Shown piece after piece: positions 20,301-31,128 of a stretch of DNA of 64,000 nucleotides. Every line of letters begins with the position of its first letter. The stretch's first letter is position 1. The translations under genes and the position numbers were made by a program. Source of the DNA: Ariolimax columbianus. Taxonomy: Eukaryota; Mollusca; Gastropoda; Stylommatophora; Arionidae. The notes under the pieces are model-generated. The model saw nothing but the letters and a program-made list of their open reading frames with translations, had not been told where the DNA came from and did no database searches. Location: positions 38,042,293 through 38,106,292 of the forward strand of contig JAVGWX010000004.1 in the NCBI GenBank assembly GCA_036924085.1. Reading direction: 5' to 3'.

Positions 20301-20749
20301 AAATGAGACAAACAGAAAAAGAAGAAAATTAATAACAGCCTTGCTCTGATGGATCTGAGGGACAACATGAAGCCACTGCCTGGGAATCATTCAATACATC
20401 TAGTACTTATAGAAACCCCGTTAACTTTACCTGAAGACAGGACTTGACTTATAACATTTGCTACCTAAAGACTTTCCAGCATAGAGATGTTAGTGACAGC
20501 TAATACTGTCAGAAGTGACAGCAACTATAAATTACAATACAGCGTTAAGTAGCATCGAGGTACCACCAGTGAACTATATATTTATGATGACCTGTCTTCT
20601 CTTTGTAATTTGGTATGTCCTTTTTGGAGCGGCATTTTGTGGTTTCGTCATAATGTTTCATGCTTCGCAGCGTTGACGATAAAATCCCGTCACAGTCATC
20701 TATTCTGTACTCAGTACCTCAAATATCCATCGATCCATAGGCAGCAAAT
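20301..20749. other. unassigned, no gene seen
   Basis: No recognisable structure. The right part may include decayed 3' sequence of the LINE fragment that follows. Confidence 0.5.
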
Positions 20750-21175
20750 GTTGTCCTGTTTTATCCACTTATGCCATGAGGCGACGTGGGAGCCGTAGTT
20801 TTCTGTTCAGGGCCAGACGCGTCATTGAAGTAGTCGTCATTACATGACGATTTAGAATATCCGCAATATTTCCTATCCATCTACTTCTCTGTCTGCCACG
20901 GTTGTGAAAACCCGAACGTCGTGCGGTATAGGCACACATGGGTAGTTGGCCAGGTTGCATTGTCACTAGGTGACCGAACCGATTGATTTTCTCTTCATCA
21001 ATATATTCCGAGCAGGGTCTTCAACTATTCTTCTCACATCTTCATTGCGCATTCTCTTTCTCCTAGTTACGTTAATTGTTTTCCGGAGGTGTCTCATCTT
21101 ACATGTCGTGATCATTTTCTCTAGAGTTTTTGTTAAAGTCCACGTTTGGCACTGCTAACAGAGAGTTGGCATGAA
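20750..21175 (-). pseudogene. LINE reverse transcriptase C-terminal fragment
   Basis: From about 21150 down, the minus strand reads MRHLRKTINVTRRKRMRNED, then INRFGHLVTMQPGQ, RGRQRSRWIGNIADIL and LALNRKLRLPRRLMA. The MRxLRKxxxVTRxDRxRN..FGHxxRM..GRxRxRWxDNI pattern is the usual thumb-to-end region of animal LINEs without RNase H. Frames are broken, and neither the palm nor the endonuclease is present. Confidence 0.82.
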
Positions 21176-21555
21176 TATACTGTTGATTAGCATTCTTTTT
21201 GTAGACAATGTTTATGTTTGGGGTGTTTCAATAATGGTGACAGCTGGCATATAAGCATAAAGTGTCCCCAGGAAAGCCACATATGTCACGATGATAAATT
21301 ATGTATTAGAGAAAAAATATGACTGCACAGAGAGTTCTTAACTTTTGTATTTCTGTACTTTTGTACGGTATTGTTTCTATAGCTTTCTTTGTAAGTCAGA
21401 CGGCTTCTCCACACTCAACAGGTATTAAGCCATCATGAGTTGGAGAGTCGTCTTGCGCAAATGGCTATAGACAACACTGTTAATCTCCATTTACGACATG
21501 CTTTCATTCATACAGTGACAAGAATATGCTTACTGTCAGAATGAAAACATTTCGT
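21176..21555. other. unassigned, no gene seen
   Basis: No domain or repeat recognised. It contains the left duplication of the following family C insertion at its right edge. Confidence 0.5.
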
Positions 21556-21569
21556 AAATAGCCCCGTCC

Positions 21570-21929
21570 GGGATCAATATGCTGAGCAGCGCATGAGCTG
21601 CAGTGGTCATCGACCCATAGCTGACTGCTAGCGTCAAGGCCAGCGAACCATAGCTGCCAAGACCCTTCCACATCTCCACGCCGTGATCCTGGATACCAGG
21701 CTGCAAAAGGGCAGACTGGCTAAGGAGAAGAGATCGAAGAGGGAATGCTACCCTGGTACTAAAAAAATGCTTGCTGAAGTCGGATGTGTTGGACCGAAAG
21801 GTGCAAATATCGCAGTCAAGCTGTAAACTACGACACAACGCATTCCATTCTCTGGACTACATTCTGCTACTTAAGATCTTTCAGGGTTTGGTAGTGGGAG
21901 ATTGAGATCGAACAAAGAAGAAGAAGAAG
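21570..21929 (+). mobile_element. GAA-tailed short retroelement, family C, complete copy
   Basis: A 360-base element flanked by a perfect 14-bp duplication, AAATAGCCCCGTCC (21556-21569 and 21930-21943). The head is GGATCAATATGCTGAGCAGC, with TAGCTGACTGCTAGCGTCA following. The middle is GGCTAAGGAGAAG, then GAAGTCGGATGTGTTGGACC and AAATATCGCAGTCAAGCTGT. The end is GAGATCGAACAAAGAAGAAG. It has no tRNA-like head and no coding frame. The middle module is related to the 5' leader of the rRNA-headed LINE, so it may be a leader-plus-tail derivative of a LINE. Confidence 0.9.
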
Positions 21930-21943
21930 AAATAGCCCCGTCC

Positions 21944-22329
21944 TAAAAACTACTTGCTTTGAGTATTGGAATGTGATTCAGCGTAAAACCGATTTCCTTT
22001 CCTCTTCGCTGAAGATCTTGGATAATACAACCTCCAACACTTCATCTTTCTCGGCAGTATCTTCTAGGATATTACCTTTCTGTGGACCTTGTCTGCAGTA
22101 CTGGTTAAGGATAGCAGATATTCGACGTCTGTGTGCAGAAGGTTACTTTGTTCGAATCTGACTCAGGAAAGCAGAAACAAATAAACGATAACTAAGTAAG
22201 TACCACCCACGCCCCATTCACATTCAGTTGTTGGATATAACAGCCAATATTATCGAGTAGGTCAACAAATTAACAACCAATTGAGGGAGAAATTGGTAGG
22301 TAGGTAGATAGGTTGGTTGGTAGATATGT
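21944..22329. other. unassigned, no gene seen
   Basis: No recognisable domain; a short GTAGGTAGATAGGTTGG simple repeat lies at the right. Confidence 0.5.
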
Positions 22330-23180
22330 AGGTTATTGTTGTTTCGAATGGCCACAATGAGTAGGTAACTCTTATGTGCGCCTTGAAAAGGGCGTTAAGT
22401 GTTGTTATAGTAGCTTTCCTCGCATCTCGAGAGTGCTGATGAAGGTGGACCATGGTCCTCCATACAGTTGTGCTGTGCTTGGATTCATATGTGTGTTGCT
22501 CACTACTATGGAGATCACGGCGAACCTCACCTTGTTAGCCAGTTTGTTGTCCTCGACAACAGCCCGTTTCCAGGACGAACAACGAGGAGATCAGGTGAGG
22601 GTCTTGGCCAGTATATTTCTCCTGACCCTGGCTAACATTCTCTATCGGATTCTCTCTCTTCTCGCCTCACTCTGTTTCATTTGACTCTGTCCTACAGTCA
22701 CACCCTTGCACAACTTTCACACGCGCCCTCGTGGTAAAGCCCTTCCATAGCACTTTGGTTGGGCTAGCTTCTGAGGGCGCACAAACCTAGCATAGGTACA
22801 TACAGATGCACACATGCATCCAAGCACTGGTTTATGCGTCCTGATATCGCCCAATTGACTAAGGTCTGGGGTGGAAAATGGCGCGCCTCCGCCAGTAGAA
22901 ACTAGTGAGGCAAACATCTAAGCAAAAAAAAAACAAAACATTCTCTATCAGTGTGTTTTGCCTGACCAGACGTTAGCCTCATCGTCCCGTCAGGTGAGAG
23001 TCTTGGCCAGTATATTTCTTCTGACCCTGGCTAACATTCTCTAATTAGTGTGTTTTGCCTGACCAGACGTTAGCCTCATCGTCCCGTCAGGTGAGAGTCT
23101 TGGCCAGTATATTTCTCCTGACCCTGGCTAACACTCTCTAATTAGTGTGTTTTTCCTGACCAGACGCTAGCCGCATCGTC
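22330..23180 (+). mobile_element. dispersed repeat family D, copy 1, interrupted by family E
   Basis: Starts near TTGTTGTTTCGAATGGCCAC, includes GAGTGCTGATGAAGGTGGAC and GTGTTGCTCACTACTATGGA, and ends with CCTGACCAGACGTTAGCCTC. Other copies are at 29690, 62290 and, inverted, 25990. A family E element (22647-22936) splits it. Beyond the split, the 3' end is present 2.3 times as a 97-bp tandem repeat. Not recognised beyond this window; probably a SINE or LINE end. Confidence 0.78.
22647..22936 (+). mobile_element. poly(A)-tailed short retroelement, family E, nested in family D
   Basis: A 290-base element with a 13-bp duplication, AACATTCTCTATC (22634-22646 and 22937-22949), ending in an A-rich tail. 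It includes TTTGACTCTGTCCTACAGTC, CACTTTGGTTGGGCTAGCTT and ACCTAGCATAGGTACATACA. Nearly identical sequence occurs at 61845-62163, and a decayed copy at 45818. The duplicated target belongs to family D, which orders the two events. No coding frame. Confidence 0.9.
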
Positions 23181-23500
23181 CCAGATACGTAGGTGGATAG
23201 GTAGGTAGATGTGTAGGTGCAGATGTAGGTGGATAGCAAGGTAAAAAGGTAGATAGGTTAGTGGATAGATAGGTAGGTAGGTAGATAGATATATAGTTTA
23301 TATGTAGGTGGATAGGTAGGTGGGTAGTTTATAGGTAGGTAGATATGTAGATGGATAGGTAGGTGGATAAGTATATGGATATGTAGGTAGATAGCTAAGT
23401 AGGTGTATAGGTAGGTAGGTAGATAGATAGTCATGTATTTAGGTAGGTAAATATGTAGATGGATAGGTAGTTATGTATATAGGTAGGTAGTCCATTTAGG
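23181..23500. repeat. degenerate (GTAGGTAGATAG)n simple repeat
   Basis: A 300-base stretch of irregular TAGGTAGATA/TAGGTGGATA units. Confidence 0.9.
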
Positions 23501-23784
23501 TGACACAGGCCCGTCACGCCAACCGTGCGTGACAACGATAAATGGCTGCTTACAGATCGACTATGGCATTGGTTAGAGCGATTATCTCTGACGGCAAAGG
23601 GAAGGTGCTCTCTACCTAACCTCGACGCTTTCCAATCTACCAAACTGTATATGGGTAACTGATTTTCAGATACGAGAAGCAAAGGGACGAGGAGTGGGGA
23701 GCAGACGAGTAGAATTTAGAGGCACGGTTCCCAAACCATACTTCCATATGCTCGGATTCACCAATAAGCAAGGTCATGTCTGTA

Positions 23785-24055
23785 TGAAAGGTAAAGGTAA
23801 CAATTGCCGTCAGGGATGAAGATAATACTTCATGTACTAAGCCGCTATCTATGTAAGGTGCGGTGGTCAGTTCCTTTCCTTGCTGTTCTTACTTTCCTCA
23901 TCTAGTACCCATTTACATCTGGGTCGACTGGGAGAGCGATCGTACCAAGCACAAACAACGTTCCAGATTTTGTTCAATCCGTCCGAGATTTCGAACCATG
24001 GAACACTTGTAGTCCTAGTCTAGCAAGCCAGCTCACTGTCGACTAGGGAACACAT
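23785..24055 (-). mobile_element. tRNA-headed SINE, family S1, copy 2
   Basis: From 24050 downward, the minus strand has TGGCTTGCTAGACTAG (A-box region), then ATGGTTCGAAATCTC (B-box-like), a body with CCAGATGTAAATGGGTACTA and ACTTTCCTTGCTG-type sequence, and the end TTCATCCCTGACGGCAATTG. It aligns with 34980-35255 throughout. No target duplication was found. Confidence 0.78.
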
Positions 24056-25199
24056 TTTGTTAATGTTTACAGAAATCTCATGTACTGTGTCATAAGGCGG
24101 AAAAAATAGTACAAACATGGCCATCTGTAAACTATAGATGACCATGGTACAACACACTACGTCTTAGGAGACAAGATAAACGAAATAGAATATAAGTGGC
24201 GAAGAAATAAACTGGGTATCAGAGATAGATCCAAGCTTCAGATTCCTATAGAACTACATTAGCATTTCGCTTTCTTCGTTCCATCAAGGAAAGTTCGCTT
24301 ATCCATCATCAAGTTCTGTCTCTGCAACGGAGGTTGACGGTAATGGATCTCCATCTGTCTCTGTCTCGCGCCAGGCTGGTACACGCAGTCAAACTGTGTC
24401 TCGACCACATCCTGATGTTGTCTGTCCATCTGTACCTCTGTCGCCCTTTGACTCTCTCCTGCTCTACTTCCCGTCCAAAATAACCTTTACCAGACTTATT
24501 TGATTTTTATGATTTTTATTTCCTTCAGAAGTGGCTGTTCCACCTGGAGTTGTCCCAGAACAGTTCGCTATGCTTTTATAAATACGCATCCCATTTTTGC
24601 AAATCGCTTACCCTCAAACCCGTTTACATTCCCCTCCCATTTATGGACTATCTCGTAACTTCCTATTCTTCTTCATCCTACAAAATACGAATTAATGAAA
24701 GGTGTTTTACAAAAAGACGAAATGAGCATACTTTGTTACTGCTAAGAGTTGAAAACAAACTAGAAATTTAGAACTGACTGGAGAAACTTGATTTCGCGTT
24801 TATAGTGCGTGCTCTTAAAGTCAACATTAATTACATTCTGTATGACATCGCACAATTTTTCCAAAGTGCAGAAGTAAAATGAAAGGGCACTCGCAGATTG
24901 TTGAACTGAGCTCAGAGTTGTTACACAGTGACCGGTCTTTTAACGTTTATATTGCGTTGTTGTTTACAATCTGAATGCGATGTTATGAGGGATTCTTGGA
25001 AGATGAAATGACGTTTAGTTGATTAATAGCACTCCGAGGATAAACGTTATATGTAATATGGGTGGATGGTCTGTTATGAAGTTTTGTTTTATTTTCTATA
25101 AAAATGTATTTCGTGTTAAAAATCTACATTATTTCTAGAAACACCTAAAGGTGCTTTCACGGTCTCGTTGTTGGCTTTAATGGAGCGTACATCTGTCTG
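24056..25199. other. unassigned, no gene seen
   Basis: AT-rich with several 60-75 codon frames and no recognisable domain. No repeat shared with the rest of the window was noticed. Confidence 0.5.
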
Positions 25200-25830
25200 A
25201 AACAAGGAACAACTTGTATCTGCCTCAAACAGTGCAATTAATATAACACAACTTGTATCTGCCTCGAACAGGACAGTAAATCTGACACAACTTGTATCTG
25301 CCTCGAACAGGACACTAAATCTGACACAACTTGTATCTGCCTCAAACAGGACAGTAAATCTGATACAACTTGTATCTGCCTCAAACAGGACAGTAAATCT
25401 GACACAACTTGTATCTGCCTCAAACAGGACAGTAAATCTGACACAACTTGTATCTGTCTTAAACATGACAATACATATAATACAACTTGTATCTGCCTCG
25501 AACAGGACAGTATTTTTGGCACAACTTGTATCTGCCTCAAACATGACAATAAATATAATTCAACTTGTGTCTGTCTCCATGACGATAAATATAACACAAC
25601 TTGTATCTGCCTCGAACAGGACACTAAATCTGACACAACTTGTATCTGCCTCAAACAGGACAGTAAATATGAAACAACTTGTATCTGCCTCAAACAGGAC
25701 AGTAAATCTGACACAACTTGTATCTGCCTCAAACAGGATAGTAAATCTGACACAACTTGTATCTGTCTCAAACATGACAATAAATATAATACAACTTGTA
25801 TCTGTCTCAAACAGTACAGTTAACATAAAC
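25200..25830. repeat. 39-bp minisatellite with open frames on both strands
   Basis: About 16 units of CTTGTATCTGCCTCAAACAG plus GACAGTAAATCTGACACAA. Because 39 is a multiple of three, the array stays open as FEADTSCVRFTVL repeats on the minus strand and TQLVSASNRTVNL on the plus. Substitutions between units are not biased toward silent changes by eye, so no protein is claimed. Confidence 0.95.
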
Positions 25831-25989
25831 CGTCTTTTATTTACCCCAAACGGGAAGTTTTCCTTTCCTTTTTATATACTCACGCTGGGAAGGAAGATTA
25901 ACATCTGGTCAGGCAAAATATACTCATCAGACATGATAGTACGGTTCAGGAAAAACATACTGGACAAGACCATCACCTTGGCTCCCTCG

Positions 25990-26195
25990 TAGCCCTTCCT
26001 TGGAACGGGCTGTTTTCGTGGCAGCCTGGTTAACAAGGTGAGGTATCGACGTAATCCCCGTAGTAGTGAGCGACACGCAGATGAAGCCAAACATAACACA
26101 TCTCGGGATGTGAGGAACGTTACAACAGCCCGCCTCTTAACATCCTTTTAGGGCGCACAAACGAGTAATCCTACTCATTGTGGACATAAAACAAA
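25990..26195 (-). mobile_element. dispersed repeat family D, partial inverted copy
   Basis: The minus strand reads CCTACTCATTGTGGAC-complement, then CATCCCGAGATG-type sequence, GTGTCGCTCACTACTACGGG and GTTAACCAGGCTGCC, matching the 5' two thirds of family D. The 3' end is absent. Confidence 0.68.
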
Positions 26196-26774
26196 AATAA
26201 CAACCCAGAGTGAGATCGTATGCTCCAGTCGGTTCTTGAATTACGTCCATACAAATCTGAAGCAAGTATTCGATCTAACAGGAAGTTCATTTTATCTAGA
26301 TTACATTAATATTAATAGCTTAGTCATTCGTATTCTAAAAGTTAGCAGTCGACAAAAGAATATAACGATCCCCATTATACAAGTAAACAGTACACTAGCA
26401 ACTCCTGGACACGTGTGTGCACATATGGAGCGGCCATGGAGACCACCAACGGGGAAGGCAGTGGAAACTTCATCGTACGCGCAACGGTGATGTACAAAAC
26501 CACTCCCTACCAGTGGGAGAGACATGTACCAATTTCAGAGCTGAAGCAAGAGCTGTACATGCAGCAACTCAGAATATTATCAGCTAAAAGACAACTTAAA
26601 AAATCGGTTATTCTAACATACACCAGGAGCATACTTCAATCCATCTCAGGCCTAAACAAAACTGATTCATTACATGAAAACAATAATATAACATCGGGTT
26701 GCTGCCAACAACAAAATATTTAGTCATACAAGGGAATCCGGTCCATTTATGGGATCCTTTGAAACGGGAATGCA
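26196..26774. other. unassigned; left part duplicated at 28318
   Basis: 26222-26350 is one copy of a duplicated segment listed separately. A 102-codon plus frame at 26415-26723 shows no recognisable domain. Confidence 0.5.
26222..26350 (+). repeat. diverged direct duplicate of 28318-28442
   Basis: CCAGTCGGTTCTTGAA, TATTCGATCTAACAG and ACATTAATATTAATAGCTTA recur at 28325-28425 in the same order (CAAGTCGGTTCTTGAA, TATTCGATCTAAGAG, ACATTAATATTCATAGCTTA). The two copies flank a pair of head-to-head LINE fragments and the 19-bp minisatellite. Confidence 0.75.
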
Positions 26775-27570
26775 TATTCTTCTTCTTCTTCTTCCTCGTT
26801 CGTCTTCAGGTCTCAACTTCAATGACTCTAACGATGGCAGCAGTCGACTCAAGACTCTGTACACTTCCGTACAACTTCTCGTGGAAGGTCACTGGCTGTT
26901 GCCAAATGCTACTTCTTTTGTCGGTATACAGTGGTTAGGACTGTAAAATATGTTCTGCCTTCATGGGGGATGTGCAGCTGGCACAAAGGTCTGTAGTGCC
27001 AATCTTGAACTTGTTGTACAGATGCCACCTAAGCCTGTTGTGACCTGTGCGTAGCCGGAGAATTATCACCTGGTCTCGTCTGGAGAGTTGATGGTAAACA
27101 TCGTTTTCTATGTGACCAGGGTGATATTTTTTCCATTTTGCACTGTGGTTTGCCCTGATGAATGCTTTAGTCTCATTGTGTGTGATTTCTGTATCACTCT
27201 GCTGCAGCATTCCTCCCTCTCTGGCGACTTTGTCCGCTTCCTTGTTGCCTGGAATGTCTCAGTGGGCTGGTATCCACTGGACTATGCCTTTTGTAAAGTA
27301 CTGGAACAGGCGTTCGAGCGAGTCTGCCAGAGCACCGAGTTCATTTTTGTGCTGCTTCTTGAGCGCCATTAACACCACAATGGCGTCTGTGAAAATGGCC
27401 ACTTGCTTTTCTGCCTGTTACGTATGATCTATAAGGGTTTCAGCTGCCTGTCTCGGAGCACTGGCTTCGGCACTGAAGTTTCTGCAGCGTCTACCAGTGT
27501 CAAATACTGTTGAGTATACTTTGCTTTTTAGTTTTATAGTGATGCCTCCTCCTTCTTTTCCAATGGCAAA
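26775..27570 (-). pseudogene. 5'-truncated LINE: RNase H domain and Cys/His C-terminus (family G1)
   Basis: From 27560 downward the minus strand reads GGGITIKLKSKVYSTVFDTG (RNase H start), FSAEASAPRQAAETLI (Glu motif), VAIFTDAIVVLMALKKQHKN (Asp motif), GIVQWIPAHCDIPGNKEADK (His/Asp motif), SDTEITHNETKAFI, LRLRTGHNRLRWHLYNKFKI, TTDLCASCTSPMKAEHILQS and a tail complement of GAAGACGAACGAGGAAGAAG. Every RNase H catalytic region is visible but frames are broken. The same family is at 16253 and 34520. It abuts, head to head, the plus-strand fragment starting at about 27560. Confidence 0.9.
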
Positions 27571-28040
27571 GAATGCAGATGAGCTCACAGAAGTCGGAAG
27601 TGATGGCACGCAAACTTACCATCCACGGAGCTATAAAGAAGCAAAGACACTCATAACATGGTCCATCAGGCCGGAATGGAGCGACCAGCGCAACGAATGC
27701 AAGCATCAAAATGACAGCATAGACAAACTTGGCAGAGATGGGCAGAAAAAGATCTTCAGACTTACAACGGGACATTGCAGACGCAATGCTCACCTCCACA
27801 GAATGGGTCTTGAAGAAACCGCCACATGCAACTGCGAGCAAACACCAGAACATATCCTGCAGGACTGCCCCACTTATGCAGTCCAAAGCGAGGCAGTCTA
27901 GCCCGGTGGAATGCCCAGGCTCGAATATCTGTGGGCGACCGACGAAGACCTGAAACGCACAGCCTCGTTCGCTAACCTCACCGGGCTAGAAGCATAGCAT
28001 AAGTTGATCGAAGAAGAAGAAGAAGAAGAAGAAGAAGAAT
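27560..28040 (+). pseudogene. 5'-truncated LINE C-terminus (family G2)
   Basis: An open plus-strand frame reads MAKNADELTEVGSDGTQTYH, RSYKEAKTLI, KKIFRLTTGHCRRNAHLHRM, LEETATCNCEQTPEHILQDC and PTY before a stop at 27899, then LEYLWATDEDLKRT and LTGLEA in the next frame, ending GATCGAAGAAGAAG. CNC..H..C is the LINE C-terminal knuckle. The sequence differs from family G1, so this is a second RNase H-class LINE. The inverted partial copy at 39570-39890 shares its last 250 bases and tail. Confidence 0.85.
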
Positions 28041-28054
28041 TTCCTTTTATTTAT

Positions 28055-28335
28055 CCTGTCTGATTTCTAATGCTCGTGTCGGTTGCTAATGCTCATGTCG
28101 GTTGCTAATGCTCGTGTCGGTTTCTAATGCTCATGTCGGTTTCTAATGCTCATGTCGGTTGCTAATGCTCGTGTCGGTTTCTAATGCTCATGTCGGTTTC
28201 TAATGCTCGTGTCGGTTTCTAATGCTCATGTCGGTTTCTAATGCTCATGTCGGTTGCTAATGCTCGTGTCGGTTTCTAATGCTCGTGTCGGTTTCTAATG
28301 CTCGTGTCGGTTTCTAATGCTCAAGTCGGTTCTTG
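28055..28335. repeat. 19-bp minisatellite
   Basis: About 14 units of TTTCTAATGCTCATGTCGG, with GTTGC/GTTTC and CGTG/CATG variants. It begins within 20 bases of the GAA tail of the LINE and its right end merges into TGCTCAAGTCGGTTCTTGAA of the duplicated segment, which probably supplied the first unit. Confidence 0.95.
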
Positions 28336-28442
28336 AACTCCGCTCATTTAATTCTGTAGCAATTATTCGATCTAAGAGAAAAAACTGATTTCATCTTATC
28401 AAGCCGACATTAATATTCATAGCTTAGTAATTCGTCTCCAAT
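28318..28442 (+). repeat. diverged direct duplicate of 26222-26350
   Basis: Right-hand member of the pair described at 26222. It lies immediately after the minisatellite. Confidence 0.75.
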
Positions 28443-29193
28443 CGAGTTATCGCCTTGCAAATATTGAATGCCCAATTGTTACAGTTCAGACGGTCGTCAG
28501 ACGGCACCTGCGTGAATATATTATTCATATGGTGCAACCATTCACGCATGCGAGGTATTGCAACAACACAAACGCAGACCATTACACCTTATTCATGGAC
28601 GATAAGTTCACACTTGCTATAGCAGTCATAGCTAAATTGCAATGTCAATACATAGGTTCAATTTGCAGGTGGAAAATGCAGTTTAATGTCTGCAAATCAC
28701 ACATGTAAGGCTTAACAAGGAAATAGCTACATACGGGTTTAATGTATTTGTAAATCTGTTTACACAAAGGGCTGTCATTGGATTTATCGCTGATAAATGC
28801 ACTGAAGTAAACACTTGCGTATTATTAAAGGAATGGTCCCACATTCATTGCAGACGTCTCATACAAGAGGGAGACATAACTCCTTGCGATATAAATGTTT
28901 GAGAGTGAATTTAATTCAGGTAGTTTTATAATTGACCGATATAACATGACATATAACGAATAGGTGTCAAATAGGAACAGCTGCACTGAGACGTAATGTA
29001 TACATAAGGGAAGATGTGGTGGTATTAAAGATCAAAAGTCGATAACAAGATATAGACAGTCCTGACTCGGTTATGTCACCCGGACGGAAACCAAACAAAA
29101 CCCACTCTACGTCATGCTCTTTGTCTTTAACGAAGACCTTGTGACAGTAATGTGGATTTCCTTTTACTTATGTCCCGGTTTGATAATAGAATC
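28443..29193. other. unassigned, no gene seen
   Basis: AT-rich sequence without recognisable coding, RNA or repeat structure. Confidence 0.5.
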
Positions 29194-29206
29194 ATACCTA
29201 GAAATG

Positions 29207-29543
29207 GGATCAAGATGCTTGGTTGCAGTGGTCAGCGACCCATATCTGTCTGCTAGCGTCAGGGCCAGCGAACCAGAGTTGCCAAGACCCTTGTACGCCT
29301 CCACTTGGCGATCATGGATAACAGACTGTAACTGAGCAGACTGGCTAAGGAGAAGTGGTCGAAGAGGGAAGGCTAACGCGGTACTCTGAAGTCGGATGTG
29401 TCAGATCGAAAGGTGCAAATATCGCAGTCAAGCTGTAAACTACGATAATATGCATTCCGTTTTCCGGAAAACATCCTGCTACTTGCAAAGCTATTTTTAG
29501 GGGTTAGTATCGGGAGATTGAGAAAGAACGAAGAAGACGAAGA
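29207..29543 (+). mobile_element. GAA-tailed short retroelement, family C
   Basis: GGATCAAGATGCTTGG, GCTAGCGTCAGGGCCAGCGA, GGCTAAGGAGAAGTGG, GAAGTCGGATGTGTCAGATC, then GAACGAAGAAGACGAAGA. Possible imperfect duplications ATACCTAGAAATG (29194-29206) and ATACCTGGATTTG (29544-29556) match at 10 of 13. Slightly shorter than the 360-base copy through small deletions. Confidence 0.85.
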
Positions 29544-29689
29544 ATACCTGGATTTGTTTTTGAGAAGTAATGTGAAGGAACAGAAGTTAATTATAATAAA
29601 ACTTCTATTGTGAAGATCAAAATTTAATTCCCAACTTGTGCGGGCAATTTTTTGGATCGCAAACCGTTCGATTTCTAAGATGGAGACCC

Positions 29690-30030
29690 GCTTCGTTGTT
29701 GAATGCCCACAATAAGTATGTTCATTCTTTTGAGCGTGGTAAAAATGACGTAAGTGGAGCGTTGTCGTAGCTTTCCTCACATCCCGAGCGTGCTGATGAA
29801 GGTACACCGGGGTCCTACATGCAGTTGTGCTATGCTTGGCTTCATCTGCGTGTTGCTCACTACTACAGGGATCACGTTAACCAGACTGTTGTCCTCGACA
29901 ACAACCCGTTTCCAGGTCGACCAACGAGGAGGTCAGGTGAGGGTCTTGGCCAATATATTTCTCCTGACCCTGGCTAACATTGTCTGATCAGTATATTTTG
30001 CCTGACCAGACGTTAGCCTCAACGCCCCGA
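29690..30030 (+). mobile_element. dispersed repeat family D, copy 3
   Basis: TTGTTGAATGCCCACAATAA, CATCCCGAGCGTGCTGATGA, GTTGCTCACTACTACAGGGA and GTATATTTTGCCTGACCAGA follow the family D order from head to end. No target duplication was identified. Confidence 0.8.
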
Positions 30031-30239
30031 GGCCCGCTTTAAACACGGACATCTTCAAACTGACAGTGATGCCCTGATACATGATATATTCTGGAACGAT
30101 CTCTTCCCCTTATCACAAGCACAGTACTTTTCACTATCTGTCCTGAAAGCCATTGTGTCTTTTTAATAGGGCTAAAATAGCCTAACTTCTTCCTTGCGAT
30201 GGTATTTATAAGCCAGTCAGTTTCTTTTTCTATATCAGG

Positions 30240-30720
30240 TCAGGTCAGGTCATCCCGTAACCGGTGAGATCGTTGGGGCACACATGAAGACATCCTTACA
30301 ATGCCACGCCACCCTTCTCTGTCAGATGCTGATGCCTGTGACTCTTCTGAGTTTGGTCCATTCTTTTATGTTGTCCTCCCATCTCTTTTTGGGACGGCTT
30401 CTTCGTCGTCTGCCATGCACCTTTCCGTGGAGGATTGTATTTGCAAGACCATTTGATCTCGATATGTGACCGTACCAAGCGAGTTTCCTTCTTTTGACAG
30501 TTGCCAAGAGATCTTCAAAAGGCCTTATTGCTGTTGTAATTCTATCTCGTATTTCCTCATTTGTAACTCGATCTTTGTACGTGACGTTTAAAAGTCTTCG
30601 GAAACATCTCATCTCCAAGACCTGTATCCTTCGTTCAAGGTCATCTGTAACTGTCCATGTCTCACAAGCTTAAAGGAATATTGACAGGACCAGTGTACGC
30701 ATTAATCTGATGTTCGTGCA
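30240..30720 (-). pseudogene. LINE reverse transcriptase C-terminal fragment
   Basis: A 98-codon minus-strand frame reads MEMRCFRRLLNVTYKDRVTN, EEIRDRITTAIRPFEDLL, RRKLAWYGHISRSNGLANTI and RRSRPKKRWEDNIKEWT. This is the standard C-terminal domain of animal LINE reverse transcriptases (MRCYRRLLxISYKDxVTNEEV; WYGHVxRSxGL; KKRWEDNIKEWTGL). Upstream, sequence with TDDLERRIQVLE is still recognisable to about 30650. It is one of the better-preserved fragments, but the catalytic palm is missing. Confidence 0.88.
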
Positions 30721-31128
30721 TAGTGCTAACCGTTTATATATAAAGTAGCTGCAAAATTTATCTAGTTTATTTATTTTTTGTCCAAGCTATTTTCAATATC
30801 CTTCTATAACACTTTATTTCGAAAAAGTGTTTAATATTTTTGAATGGTTTAATTTAATGTTTCCGTGTCCCACCCATATGTTGCCACAGAGAAACCACAT
30901 GTCCTAACCGGTTTGATCTTTGTCTTCTTTCTGATGCTCTGCAACATTTTGCATCGGTGTTAGTTTGCGTGTGACAACTGCAAACCTTCGGTTATATTCG
31001 AAGTGAGTATCATTTTAAATCATAAGCTTATAGAACAGGAATATATGAGGGATTGGAGTTAATGCAATACTCATAATGGTGAAACATAGACAATGTTAAT
31101 ATGTGGTTCTATACGACAATTTTCCGAG
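30721..31128. other. unassigned, no gene seen
   Basis: AT-rich. It may contain further decayed LINE sequence on the minus strand, but I could not confirm motifs. Confidence 0.45.

Noticed and set aside
25116..25992. 140-190 codon repeat proteins on both strands
   Set aside because: Same effect from a 39-bp unit; the overlapping frames on both strands cannot all be genes.
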